Shown here piece after piece: positions 1-10,693 of a DNA stretch of 64,000 nucleotides. The DNA comes from Morchella semilibera (taxonomy: Eukaryota > Ascomycota > Pezizomycetes > Pezizales > Morchellaceae). The position numbers and the translations under genes were made by a program. A model generated the notes under the pieces. It was not told where the DNA came from. It was given only the letters and a program-made list of their open reading frames with translations, and searched no databases. The stretch spans positions 3,650,588 to 3,714,587 of the forward strand of contig CM018603.1 in NCBI GenBank assembly GCA_009192285.1, read 5' to 3'. Positions within the stretch are counted from its first letter, which is position 1, and every line of letters starts with the position of its first letter.

Positions 1-825
1 TTTCGTGGCTTTCCGCCACACCACAGCAAAAGGCTCAATGGATGGCTGACGAAATCGATCTCCCCGCCCTTTTCATCTTTGTTATCCCAGGTAGGGGAGA
101 AACGGGGATACGCCAGACATCTAGGGGAAACGCCAATCTTTATGATGATGAGGAGGGGGTTTAAACCTCATGTATGAGAAGAGCTACAAGGGAAAGCCAA
201 AAGCCTACAGGGAAGCCAAGATCAACCCGGGGAAGGGCAACGTACCTCTACCAGTAACAGAGATCTAATATCCGTGAGGAAGATTAGGAGCCGAGGACAA
301 ACCTACTGAGCAGAAACTCGCCGAGCAAAGAGAGCTCGAGGGAGAAGGATAAGGGATAACTCAACAGGGTTCCCGGAGCCTACGGTGGAGATGGAAGACA
401 GATGGAGTTGGGTCTAGGTCATGACAGAAGAAGGAGTACGTAGTGGGGATGGTAAACGATGGTAGGGTTAGGTTAATTCGGATTGCTGCGTCTGGGGGGC
501 AATAATGTAGCTTGGCGTGGTGTAAGATGGATCATGGTTTATCACTCGGCAGCACCGCACCGCGTTGGGGATGTCACATGGAACGTCAATGATAAGTTCT
601 TTAAATGTAGGACTTGTAAGTAGCAGAATCGACCCCCCCTCTCGAACCTGGTTTTGTGATTATTATTTATTACCTTTATAATTGGCTAACTTTTATGTTT
701 TATGCCTCTACTACATGTATATACATGAGTCAAGGGACTCTATTCTTCTACACTATTAATATTAGCAACGTACGGCATTGACGTTGTGTGTCCATGTCTA
801 CACATTTGTCTCATTAGCAGGCTTG
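1..825. other. No gene seen, left edge of the window
   Basis: No credible reading frame or RNA gene was found here. The stretch contains one TATCACTCG motif near 540 and a TACATGTA palindrome near 713. It lies downstream of the fluoride exporter gene, so part of it may be that gene's 3' untranslated region. Confidence 0.5.
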
Positions 826-1914
826 TCAATATGTCCAGAGGAATATAGAAAGAAGACTCACATAGCTTCCCAACACCAGCACCATGAGCGCCATCCCCAC
901 CAGCACGCTCATCCCCGCATAGATATACCCATGCCCCCTCTTCAACCCCCTCACCTCCACCACAAACGTGCTAACCGTCGTTAGACACCCGCAGAACCCA
1001 TCCCCGACCCCTCTCACAACCCCACACCCGGCCTCCCCTCTGCCAACTCTATACCGTCCGACTATCACCCCCGCCAGTATAGCCGTCCCCACAACATTGA
1101 CCGCAAACGTCCCCAGCGGGAACGTCTTGACAAGCGGATTGGCCCACCGCCCCACCCAGAACCGCGCCGCTGTCCCAACAGGCGCAAACAGGCACGCATA
1201 CAGCGCGACCTCCCTCCACCGCGGAACAAATGCGCACAGCAGCGCCGCACCGACCCAGGACGCCCCCGCTAGCGGCACCGCCGCCCAGTCGGCCGCACCC
1301 GCACCTGGCAGCGCCGTCAGCAAGCCCCGCGCAAACACGGCAGCCTGCGCGCCCACCTGGAGGCCGCTGAACGAGAGCGACAGCGTCGCGATGAGGTAGG
1401 CGAGCGCGGCGAGGAGGTTGTAGCCGCGCGTAGGGCGCCCGTCGTATGCCGGGAGGGTGTTTGAGAGGTTCTCGAACACGCCGAGGAGGAAGCTGGAGAA
1501 GCTTGTGAAGCTCCCGCAGAAGCCCGTCGTGAGGCCGATGTAGAGCGGGAGGGTGGACTTTTGCCTCTGCGGGAAGAGTCGTTGGTCCTCGACCAGGAAG
1601 CCCATGACTGCGCTGCCGGCAAAGTTTGCCCAGATGACGCCGCCGAGGACGGGGGCGCCGGGGTAGGTTGTGAGGGCGGTGAGGCCGAGACGGGCGAGCG
1701 TGCCGAGGATGGAGAAGAAGGTGAGCCAGCTGCAGGTGTAGAGAAGCTGCGGGACCTGAGTCTGAGGGGGGGCGGGCTTCTCGGGTGGGGGGTTGGGGGT
1801 GCGGCATTGCTGCTGGAGGATTGGGGCGGAGGTGATGGTGGAAGTCTCTAGTGGGATGGGGACGGGTGCGGGGACGTCATCTTGGCCGGTGGTGAGACTG
1901 TCTGGGGGTGGCAT
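826..1914 (-). CDS. FEX1: Fluoride export protein (FEX / CrcB family)
   Basis: Intronless 362-aa membrane protein that should export fluoride across the plasma membrane. Eukaryotic FEX proteins are fused tandem CrcB repeats, and both repeats are visible. The first has an N-F-A-G-S membrane motif followed by the Phe-box signature GFCGSFTSFSSF at about residues 130-145. The second has N-V-V-G-T and GFCGCLTTVSTF in the C-terminal third. Several hydrophobic segments alternate with short charged loops, and about 55 N-terminal residues are Pro-rich and probably cytosolic. The ATG at 1914 is the first in frame. Codons are strongly GC-rich at the third position. The gene is head-to-head with FUR1, with 793 bp between the starts. 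Family assignment is firm; transport itself is inferred from the family. Confidence 0.9.
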   Translation of the reverse strand: MPPPDSLTTGQDDVPAPVPIPLETSTITSAPILQQQCRTPNPPPEKPAPPQTQVPQLLYTCSWLTFFSILGTLARLGLTALTTYPGAPVLGGVIWANFAGSAVMGFLVEDQRLFPQRQKSTLPLYIGLTTGFCGSFTSFSSFLLGVFENLSNTLPAYDGRPTRGYNLLAALAYLIATLSLSFSGLQVGAQAAVFARGLLTALPGAGAADWAAVPLAGASWVGAALLCAFVPRWREVALYACLFAPVGTAARFWVGRWANPLVKTFPLGTFAVNVVGTAILAGVIVGRYRVGRGEAGCGVVRGVGDGFCGCLTTVSTFVVEVRGLKRGHGYIYAGMSVLVGMALMVLVLGSYVSLLSIFLWTY

Positions 1915-2707
1915 TCAGGTAAGTGAGTAAGTAAGTATCTATGGTAGTGATGCTCCCCAATTGAGTCTACTAACTTTAGTAGAGAGTACTGGTATGGGCA
2001 TTGAGGAGTTTACTAGGAGAGACAGGTAAAGGTAATTAGACAATGTAGGTATTGTCTGTAAGGAGTAGGTATTTACATAGAGGAATAGGTAGGTGCCGAG
2101 AACCCGTGATAAGCAAAATAGCTCATGGGGAGAGGGGGAGGCATCTCAGTAGACGAGGAGTAGTATGTAGATAAATGTATTTAGTATATATGTAGCCTAC
2201 AAGTATCCGATTCCCTCTACAAGACACTCTGCACTCGGGAAAAGTATTTATGTCTGTTTGCAGCGATTGAGTGTTTATGAGAAAGACAAAGATGATGATG
2301 ATGATTTACATAGAGCGAGTATCGTTATTACCTTGGCGCATAAAAGGTTCAAGCGAGCCAATCAGCGTAGGGGAGAAGTCACCGATAAGGGGAGCTCTTT
2401 GCGGTCGGGACCTCCCGCAGAGGGGCAGCAGCCAACAAAGAAGAAGAGAACTGACTGTCTTTCTGTCTGTCTTTCTGTCCCAGGTGACCTCAGAGAGAGA
2501 GAGAGAGAGATACATACTAGAGTAGATAAATACATATGTAGATAGATTGTAGATACATTACTTAGCTCTCCCTCTCTCACTCACTTTACTTCACCTCCCC
2601 TCACTTCATCTACACTCCCCTCCCCTCCACCTCCACCCCACTCCATTGACTTATCTATCCAATTCAATCAACCCCCATCCATCATCTACTATACTACACT
2701 ATACACA
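1915..2707. promoter_or_regulatory. Shared upstream region of FEX and FUR1
   Basis: A 793-bp stretch between the divergent starts of the fluoride exporter and the uracil phosphoribosyltransferase. It contains a GA-dinucleotide tract (about 2492-2512) and a C/T-rich run before the FUR1 start, as is common in fungal promoters. Short overlapping frames at 2258-2580 look random and are not called. Confidence 0.45.
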
Positions 2708-3540
2708 ATGGCTTCCGCCCTCCCCTCAAACGTTCACATCTCCACGCACCCCTGCCTCCTCGCAAAGCTCTCGCAGGTCCGCAGCGCCTCCACAACACCC
2801 AGAGAGACCAAACGCCTCATCCATGAGATCTCGCTCCTCCTCGGCGCCGATGCCCTAGGCCGCGTCCTCACAGCTGTACCCAGCGGCACCACAGACGTAA
2901 CCCCGCTCGGTGCTGGGTTCGAGGTCCAGACCGTCTCCCCCGCCAGCATGACATTGGTCCCTGTGCTCCGTAGTGGCCTGGGCATGCTCGAAGGTAGCTT
3001 CCTTTCTCTCTCTCCATATATATAATGTAGACCACCCACCTAACCACCACCGCAGCCTTCGAGACGCTCCTCCCCGCCCCAGTCCCCGTCCACCACCTGG
3101 GCCTCTTCCGCGAAAAGACCACCCTCCAGCCCGTCGAGTACTACAACAACCTCCCCACGCGCGTCTCGGCCGACGACGCAACAAGGCCCTGCGACATTGC
3201 AATCATCCTGGACCCGGTCATTGCCACGGGCGGGACGGCCGAGGCGGCCATCCAGACGCTGAGGGAGTGGGGCGTCAAGAGGATATTGGTCGTGGCCGTG
3301 TTGGGGTCGGCGGAGGGGGTGCTGAGGGCTGCGACGGAGGACGGTGGCCATGACGTTGAGGTTGTGGTGGGCGCCGTGGATGCGGAGCTGGGCGGTAAGA
3401 ATGGTGGGATGATTGTGCCTGGGTGGGTTTCCTTCTTGTTCTTTTCATACTTCTTGTTTTTTATTGGAGTTCTGGTGTGCTAACTGTGTTGCAGTATCGG
3501 TGATATTGGTGACCGTCTCTTCCTCACCATTGGGAAATAG
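2708..3540 (+). CDS. FUR1: Uracil phosphoribosyltransferase
   Basis: Pyrimidine salvage enzyme converting uracil and PRPP to UMP. Three exons join in frame: 2708-2993, 3056-3422 and 3495-3540, giving 232 aa, close to the usual fungal length. Both introns are GT-AG (62 and 72 nt). The PRPP-binding loop reads DPVIATGGT at about residues 148-156. The C-terminal uracil-binding signature reads PGIGDIGDR and is only complete after splicing into the tiny last exon, which strongly supports the model. The N-terminal region has the family pattern T-x-x-x-R-x-x-x-H-E-I followed by V-P-V-L-R-S-G-L-G-M. The start is the first ATG, behind a pyrimidine-rich leader. Assignment is firm. Confidence 0.92.
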
Positions 3541-4534
3541 TGCGTATTCGCTGTTGGTGACTGCGATTGATTTGTTGGTTTGTTTCCGTTGGTGTTTTTA
3601 TAAAAGGCAATATACCAAACCCAAACCTCGTCCGTGTTTTTTCTTCTTTTCTAAACCGTGCTGTAAACAAAACAAAAACAAAGATGAATAGTGGTCATCT
3701 CGATGCATTACGTTTTTTGACATTTTTTAGTGTAGTGGTCCCCAAGTCCGACTGAGTGAATGAGTGATTAAAATTCGCATGTGCATGCTTGGTGATATAA
3801 ATCGGGTTATGTAGAGTGGTTTTTTTTTTTTTAAAAAAAAAAAGAATTGCACAAGGCACAAAACACTAACTACCCTTCCAGTCTGGTTGATATGGTAGTA
3901 TGTTTGTACTTACCTACTTTGTCTATTGGGCACGGGAGTTACATATCTAAGGACCAGCACCGCCGTCACACACACACATCATCATACATGGGCCAAGCAG
4001 TGTCAAGTGCATCATGCCCTTATTCGGCGCAGTATCGATCCGTGGGGGAATTTCGAATTATGCACCGTCAACTATTATCTATTGACGCAATAATAATCCA
4101 TCCACTAGTGTTTTGTTTACCGCAACGACAACAACAACAGGTAAACAAAAGTGTTGGGTGCGGAGTTCTGTTGTGTGACCCGATGCGAGTGAGGGCCCGT
4201 GAACCAGACAAAACACAACACAACACACAACCATCCACTAGGCGATCACTACAGTAGTCGAACAATGTGCTGCACCCCCCCTCACACACTCCCCAGGGAG
4301 CATCGAGGCTGTGTGTAATATATCCAGAACACTAAACATCTCACTGCCCAGGATCACCATGCCATCGTATACCAGGGTGTAGCTTGCAAACAAAGTGTTA
4401 CTAGTAACAATATTCACGACCAGTCATTCCTAGTACTAGTCTCAGGTATAATAATAATAAATCGCAGCAAAAATCGGCAAGACAAGAATTTATATTCAAA
4501 AACAGCCCTTAACGCCATCCAAACACGACCACTA
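3541..4534. other. No gene seen between FUR1 and CSN5
   Basis: Convergent intergenic stretch of about 1 kb holding the 3' ends of FUR1 and the CSN5 gene. It is AT-rich, with an A/T homopolymer junction near 3820-3845. The frames at 3847-4289 have no coding character that I can see. Confidence 0.5.
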
Positions 4535-5879
4535 CTAGGAAGAAGAAGAGGAGGGCAGCCTCCCGGTGGTTTCTACCTTGACCCCGCCAAAGATTCTATC
4601 CTTAATTACACTTGAGAAGAGACCCGTGATCTCTTCGCTGGCGATCTTGTTGGAGTCTTTGACGACTTTGTCGAGCTGTCCTTCGGTGGCGCTTGATTTA
4701 CCGCCACCAGAGCTGGTGGGGAGTAGCGAGGAGCGGTTGCCTTTGCCGGAGCCGGAGAAGAGCGTCAACTCGGCCTTGTGGATCTTTTGTGAGAGGTCAA
4801 GAATCTGTTTGGTGGAATAGTCGCGGTTGGTGAAGAGAGGGGATTGTGACAAGGTTGATACCCAGTATTTGTTCCATAGGAGATCAAGAAGATGGGCATC
4901 GAGGGAAGATTTAAAGTGTGAGATTTCAAGTGAGTAGTATCTGCAATTAGAATTAGATATTAGAAGGCGACTCTGCGTGACTCAAGGTTGAAAAAAAAAA
5001 AAGGAAAAAAAAAAAGCTTACTGGCTACTGTGGGCACCAAAATCTTCGATTTTACTTAGAGGGATAGTCTGGTATTCCCCGTCATCGTCGCCGCCCTTGG
5101 CCTTGTGTCCCTCAGGATAGGTCCTGAAAGCTCCTACATCGACCTTTCCAGCAGAGATGGTTCTATCGGGGTCGATTACAACAGCAAGGAAAGGGTCTAG
5201 AAACTGCTGCTGGTTCATCTGTGTGTTTACATCGATACCTGACAGCCAACATCCATACCCGGGATGAGAGTGGTACCAGCCAACTACGTTCTCTGCTCGT
5301 CCAACAGCTTTCTCAGAGGTATCAAAGGCACCCATGTACCCGTAAGCTTGATCATGGGCATTGACACGTGTTTCGGTCCCTTCGACAGGAAGAGGGAAAG
5401 CGTCCATTACTATGAAGGTCTCGTGGGCGATTTTGCCTTGCTATAGCGGGTGTTAACCATCGCGGGCTCAAGTCAAGGTGGATCGTAGGAAGAGATAGAG
5501 ACCATCAAGCCCATGATTTCTAGGGAGCCACCGGAACGGGCGTGCATAACCATCTTTAGAAGAGCTACGGCAGAGATACGGACTCTTTTGAAATAGTTGA
5601 CATTCTCTTTCCAGGGTCGTTTCTCGTTGAGAGCTCTTTGCGCAGTGATTGGTTAATGCAAGATTCCATCAAATCAGGAGGTTGGGTACGGTTGTACTTT
5701 TGTTCGGCAGCATCATAGGTGTAAATGCCATCCTTAGTGGGGTCAACGAGGACGACGTTGTTTTCGAACTCTAGTCAGATAGAAATTTAGCTCTGCTGGG
5801 CTCGTCGTACAAAGTGGGGCAACCAGTGCAGGTATTATATTAGTGACATACCAAACTGCTTTCTAGCTGAGGTCTCCAT
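4535..5879 (-). CDS. CSN5: COP9 signalosome subunit 5 (JAMM deneddylase)
   Basis: Catalytic metalloprotease of the COP9 signalosome, which removes NEDD8 from cullins. Five exons on the minus strand join in frame: 5879-5852, 5770-5698, 5635-5503, 5440-5022 and 4940-4535, giving 352 aa. The JAMM zinc site is complete: E73 in SLEIMGLM, then H135, H137 and D148 in [32 protein letters not shown] and [12 protein letters not shown] are near-identical to animal and plant CSN5. The C-terminal helical region follows the family and ends in a Ser run. The ATG at 5879 begins an M-E-T-S exon of only 28 nt; upstream the frame stays open but has no other ATG. The exon 2/3 junction could shift slightly because an alternative donor lies six bases away. 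Confidence 0.95.
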
Positions 5880-6536
5880 GACGGGGTCCGAATTGGAGAT
5901 GTATGGATAGATAGCGAGTTGATTCACTCGAGATAAGGGGAGCTGTCGTTGGGACAAGCTGTTTGCCGCTCGTGCTGACAATGCAGTCGTGGTTGATGGA
6001 GGATCTGCACCTAAACTAGAGAGCGCCGTAGTGGGGGAGGCTCAATAGCTGAAACGTTTCAACTTGGCTCAGTTTGGCAGGTAGAGGGCGCGTTTCCTTG
6101 TCAGATAGGCGGTTTCCGTAGCAACTAAACGTCACCTGTGCTGGAACATAGCCAAACAACCAATTCCCTGTTCTATTACTGTTTGTGTTCCACAAAGTGT
6201 ATCTAACTGTGAGGTCACAGTCTTTAATCTTATATTGTCCTGTTTCTTCCCTGCGCGACGCCTTCTCTTCCTCTCCTTACTTTCTACGTTCCTTTTGTTG
6301 TTACGCCTGGCGTGTTGCCGTCTGTCGCTTGACACTTGATCATCCATCCACTGGCTTAACTAGCTAGTATCAGGGACCTTTCCTTCGCTCTTTCGCACGT
6401 TCACGAATTCACGCGCCCAACGCCGCTTCAAGACAGTCGATCTGCGCGTCTATTTTCATCCCACTTGTTTCATAACATCCCCCCCACTGCATTACTTTGC
6501 ACTGCGTCTGCTTGCTTGCTACGACTTAACGACGCA
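5880..6536. promoter_or_regulatory. Shared upstream region of CSN5 and ASE1
   Basis: 657 bp between divergent start codons. Apart from a C/T-rich leader in front of ASE1 nothing distinctive was seen. The small frames at 6132-6367 are not supported. Confidence 0.4.
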
Positions 6537-9065
6537 ATGGACCCGTCCACGAATAATTCGATGCAGGCCGAGCTTACGAAGGCGATCGATAATTTACACG
6601 GTTTGTTTGATGAAATAGGCTTTTCTAACTCGGCGCGCGACGCCCGCGAGGCAAGCGTTTACTCCGCATTGAACACTGTGCTACAGAAGCAGTTGGGTTT
6701 AGTCGCCGAGTGCGTTCACCCCCACCTTGCCGGGTTGATCGGTTGGAGTACAGCGGCTAATGACCCAATAGAGAAAAAGACCACCTGAAGGAAGAATGTT
6801 GCAAGCTTATCGCCTCGATAAGGCAAATGGAACAATCACTTGACAAAAAAAGTGGTAACAGCGACACTAACGATCAGCCCACCACCCCACTACTCAAATG
6901 TTTACGAGGACTGAAAGAGAAACACGAAAATGTGAAGAAGCGGCATACCGAAAGATACGAAACTATTCGAGGTATGTCCCTGAATCTTCTAATATAAATT
7001 TCACAGCACTAAACTTGAAATAAACAGAATTATCACAGGCGCTTGAAAAGTACGCCTCTCGACTTGAACCTACGACACTGCAGGTTACTCTGCCCCCAGC
7101 GACAGATGATCCTAATATTATTGCTTCGCTCGATCTCTCGCACTCTTATTATGAAAAGCTTAAAGAAGAATTCACGCGCGTTTACCAGGAGTTTTCACAG
7201 CGTTCTAAGACGGTTGAGTCTATCTCAGGGGAAATAATCAATCTATATAATGAGTTGGGAATCCCTAAATCTCAGATTGATAGAAATATTGTGGAATTTG
7301 GTACCTCGCAGCCAGAGCGACTGGGATTGTTGGATAGTGACTTAGATTATCTGAAGGGGAAGAAGGATGTACTGTTGGGCGAGAAGGAAAAGAGGAATGC
7401 GCAAATCGAAGACCTAAAGATCGAGATTGGCGAACTATGGGAAAGACTTGGGGTTGAGTCACAAGAACAAAAGGCATTCCTGGCTCAGCATAGAGCTTAC
7501 GACCTAAAAACGATCCGCGAGGTAAGATTTTCTAATGATTAATCAAGTGCATACAAACAATAACTGATAGGTATGGATTATAGCTGGAGAAGGAGCTTGA
7601 CAGGTTGGTAGAATTAAAACAAGAAAACCTCCATATGTGGGTCAATGATGCCCGAAAGACCCTCTCGGACTTGTGGGAGAAACTTTACTTTTCGGAAGAG
7701 GAAATATCGTACTTTTTGCCTGCCACCTCAGATGATATGTCTGATGCTCTTCTTTCAGCTCATGAACTTGAAATCCAGCGCCTACAGGACCTCTTCAGTG
7801 AGCGCTCACCTATAATTACCCTCATTGATAAGCACCGCTCCCTCATTGAAGATCGCGAGATACTTGCGGCTACTGCCAATGATGCGTCGCGTCTAATCTC
7901 GCGTGGGAATGGAGGAAACCGTGACCCGAGTCGTCTTCTCCGTGAAGAGAGAATGCGGAAACGAATTGCAAAGGATCTCCCTCGAGTTGAACAGGAATTA
8001 AAGAAGGAACTTGAGCAGTGGGAAGAAGAATACGGCGAGCCATTCACGGTCAAGGGGGAAAACTATCTTGAAACTTTGATTAGTTCGAGTGCCGTGTACC
8101 AATCACGATCTGGTGCTAGAACGCCTGGACTAACGCCTGCAAGGCCTAGATCTAATACTGCAGGAACTACTCCACGTCCCCTTTCGAGGGTTGCCAATTT
8201 TGGAAAGATACCAATGACACCAGTTTCTAGGCCGAAAACCCCAAGCGCATTGCCCTTAAGATCCAAGACCCCCACAGCAGAGCGTGTTAATCCTACTCAT
8301 AGCTATAGTGCTAGCATGAGCGCTACTGTCGGTAGATCTGGGGGTCGAGGTTTGGTAGCAACATCATCGAAAGAAAATATCATCCATAGGTCGGGTGCTA
8401 GAACCCCTGGCCCCGGAAATCGTACAGGACTTGCAAACAGCACTAGCACTAGTAGTCTTAACGGCATTAATAGGTCGCCGTCCAAGTCATCGATGAAGGA
8501 TAATAGGTTACCCGAAGGAAGTCACAACATAAAAGAGGGAACCCAGACGGTTGGTCGCTTCTCCACCATCAAACGTAAAACGGCTCCTCTGTCAAACATT
8601 ATCATTCCTCCGAAAATGCAGTCACTATCCTCCCAGCCCTCTGCGACCTTACAGAGGGGCCGTGCTGGAAGTGAAATCAGCATTCGCTCTGTTTCTCCAG
8701 AAGAGGGAGATCCTAGGCAAGGAGTTCGCCAGAAGCAGCTATATGTTCGCCCATCAAATCAAAATAACGGCTACAACTCGCACAGCAGGGACATGTCAGG
8801 GAGCTCGATAGATTCTATGGCCCGAAAACTCTCGCTCACTTCCTCGACGACATTGACGAGTGGTAGCGGCAGTGAAAATTGGGAAACGTTTGGTGTTGAT
8901 AGTGAGTTTGGGGATCTTGATGAGGAGAGAGTGGATCTTACAGAGGGTTACTATAAAAACAAAGTCGACGGTTACGGGGGTTACAAAGAAGAGGCGAGCA
9001 GTGAGAAAAGTGGAGAGGTTGTTACAGTAAGGGGCGGGGAAGAATGGGAGGAGGGGTGCCTCTAA
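6537..9065 (+). CDS. ASE1: Microtubule bundling protein Ase1/PRC1/MAP65
   Basis: Antiparallel microtubule crosslinker of the anaphase spindle midzone. Four exons join in frame: 6537-6709, 6772-6971, 7028-7521 and 7584-9065, giving 782 aa. The first about 290 residues are coiled-coil rich. The MAP65 signature, reading LSDLWEKLYFSEEE, lies near residues 317-330 at the start of the spectrin-like microtubule-binding domain. A conserved helical block rich in R, K and E follows, then a long Ser/Thr/Pro- and Arg-rich tail that includes repeated R-T-P-G motifs and resembles the disordered Cdk/Aurora-regulated tail of the family. The ATG at 6537 is preferred over 6465 because homology begins right after it. 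An acidic stretch ends the protein. Confidence 0.9.
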
Positions 9066-10693
9066 GCATTCTCGGTTAGAAGATGGAAATATTTTAGGAC
9101 GGCCGGCACACACGTTGCGCTATTTTCTATGTCGGTTCAGGAGTTGGGTTTATCGGGGAATTTGGCGTCTTCCTTTATTTCCTTTTCAAATATCTCTCGG
9201 CGCTATTATTTTCTTGTTTATCATTAAGATCGATGCCTGCGGCTTTTTTTTCTTTCATCATCTCTACCCTACCTCTCCCTCTAACAGTTTCTTATGTACT
9301 ACTCTCACTTCACTCGTTTCTTTTTGTCTTGGGGTTAGACCACACCATCTTCATCCCTTTGGGCAGCAGCTAATTATCACGACTGGTATCACGATTCAAT
9401 GTTTCTGTCTGATGAAGTGGAAGCTGTGTGTCATAGCGCGGTTGCTTTTTTTTTTTTTTTTGTTTCTCGTCTGTTTGGTGCTTTTTTTTCCTTTTTTTTC
9501 CTTTACTTATTTGGGTATCCATGCGTGTTTTGTGTTTAGCAAGTGAATAAGTATTTCTTTACCTCTGATATAGTGACTACATAAGTAAAAGAGCACTGTA
9601 CTTTTACTTTCTGGGCCATCGGAGGAGGTTTAAAACTGACTGAAAAAGGAATTACCGAGAACACAAATTCGGCTTCTTATTGATCATTGACTCGACTCAG
9701 AACGGATATGGGGGGGTTCGTTGTACAGGATAAATGACCCAAGGTAAAGGTGTATCGAGAGCCGCCGTGTCCCATACTATCTAGAAGTGGTAGTTCGAGT
9801 TTAATCCAAGGGATATATAGAGTACATATATGTGTGGAGCGGTGACTATGAATAAGTGCTGTTTTTTAATTCACTAATCCTAGGGTATATAGACCGGCAC
9901 AATCACTTCATCGGATCCACAATTGAATCATTAGAAGGGATATGTGTAGTATCAAAGTTTCTCAATCAATCAATCAATCAGCCCGTCAAAGATTGCCAAG
10001 ACACGAGTGATACCTTATGAGTGCATCATTGCAGACCTCGTCGAGTGATTATTGATGTTTCAAAATATGGTCAAGGTGCAATTTTTTATAGCCTAGGGCC
10101 CCTCAAGAACTTGGCGTCTAATATTCTCCTTATTACCTCCCTGGTTTCATCTGTGGATGAGTATACTGTCACTTGGGACGCCTATGTGACAAGCGCAGCC
10201 AGGTATTGCGCGGCGCCATAGAAGAGCGAACATTGGGAAACAGCTACTTAAACTATCTATAAGACGAGAGTTTCAACGTACTTCTCTTGCTATCTCTTGC
10301 TATCTCTACGCGGGCCGCAGCAGCCCCCCCCCCCCCCCCCAAACCCCCTTATGCTTGTAGAGTAGTTATTTGAAGTTACGTTCCCATACAAAAGTTTTAG
10401 TTGCAACGCAAATGTTCGCTTATTTATGGCGCCTGACAATACATCACAGGGAAACAGAAGAAAGAAGTGCGAATCTAGATACATAATTACCTAAAGTTTC
10501 AGATGCTTTTGTTTGTCTATTGACTCCCCAGCTAGTGTAAATCAATTAATTTGTCCTCCCATACCAAAGCCACCCGACTCAAATCACCATGCTCTCAACA
10601 CTATAAACACCTAGTCCCAAACTCTTCCGCAGTCCATTTTCCCTCGCCCTCTTCCTTTCCGTCTCTCTCTTCTCAACCTCTACAGGCAATCCC
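9066..10693. other. No gene seen, convergent intergenic with poly-C tract
   Basis: About 1.6 kb between two converging genes. It contains T-rich runs after ASE1, an AATC microsatellite near 9960-9980, a CGAGTGATA motif near 10005, and a run of 17 C at 10324-10340. No supported reading frame was found. Confidence 0.5.
10324..10340. repeat. Homopolymer run of 17 C
   Basis: One of several long C or G runs in this window, all outside exons: also 16675-16686 (12 G), 20548-20560 (13 C), 42323-42335 (13 G, within the bL28m intron), 48589-48604 (16 C) and 55316-55326 (11 C). Confidence 0.9.
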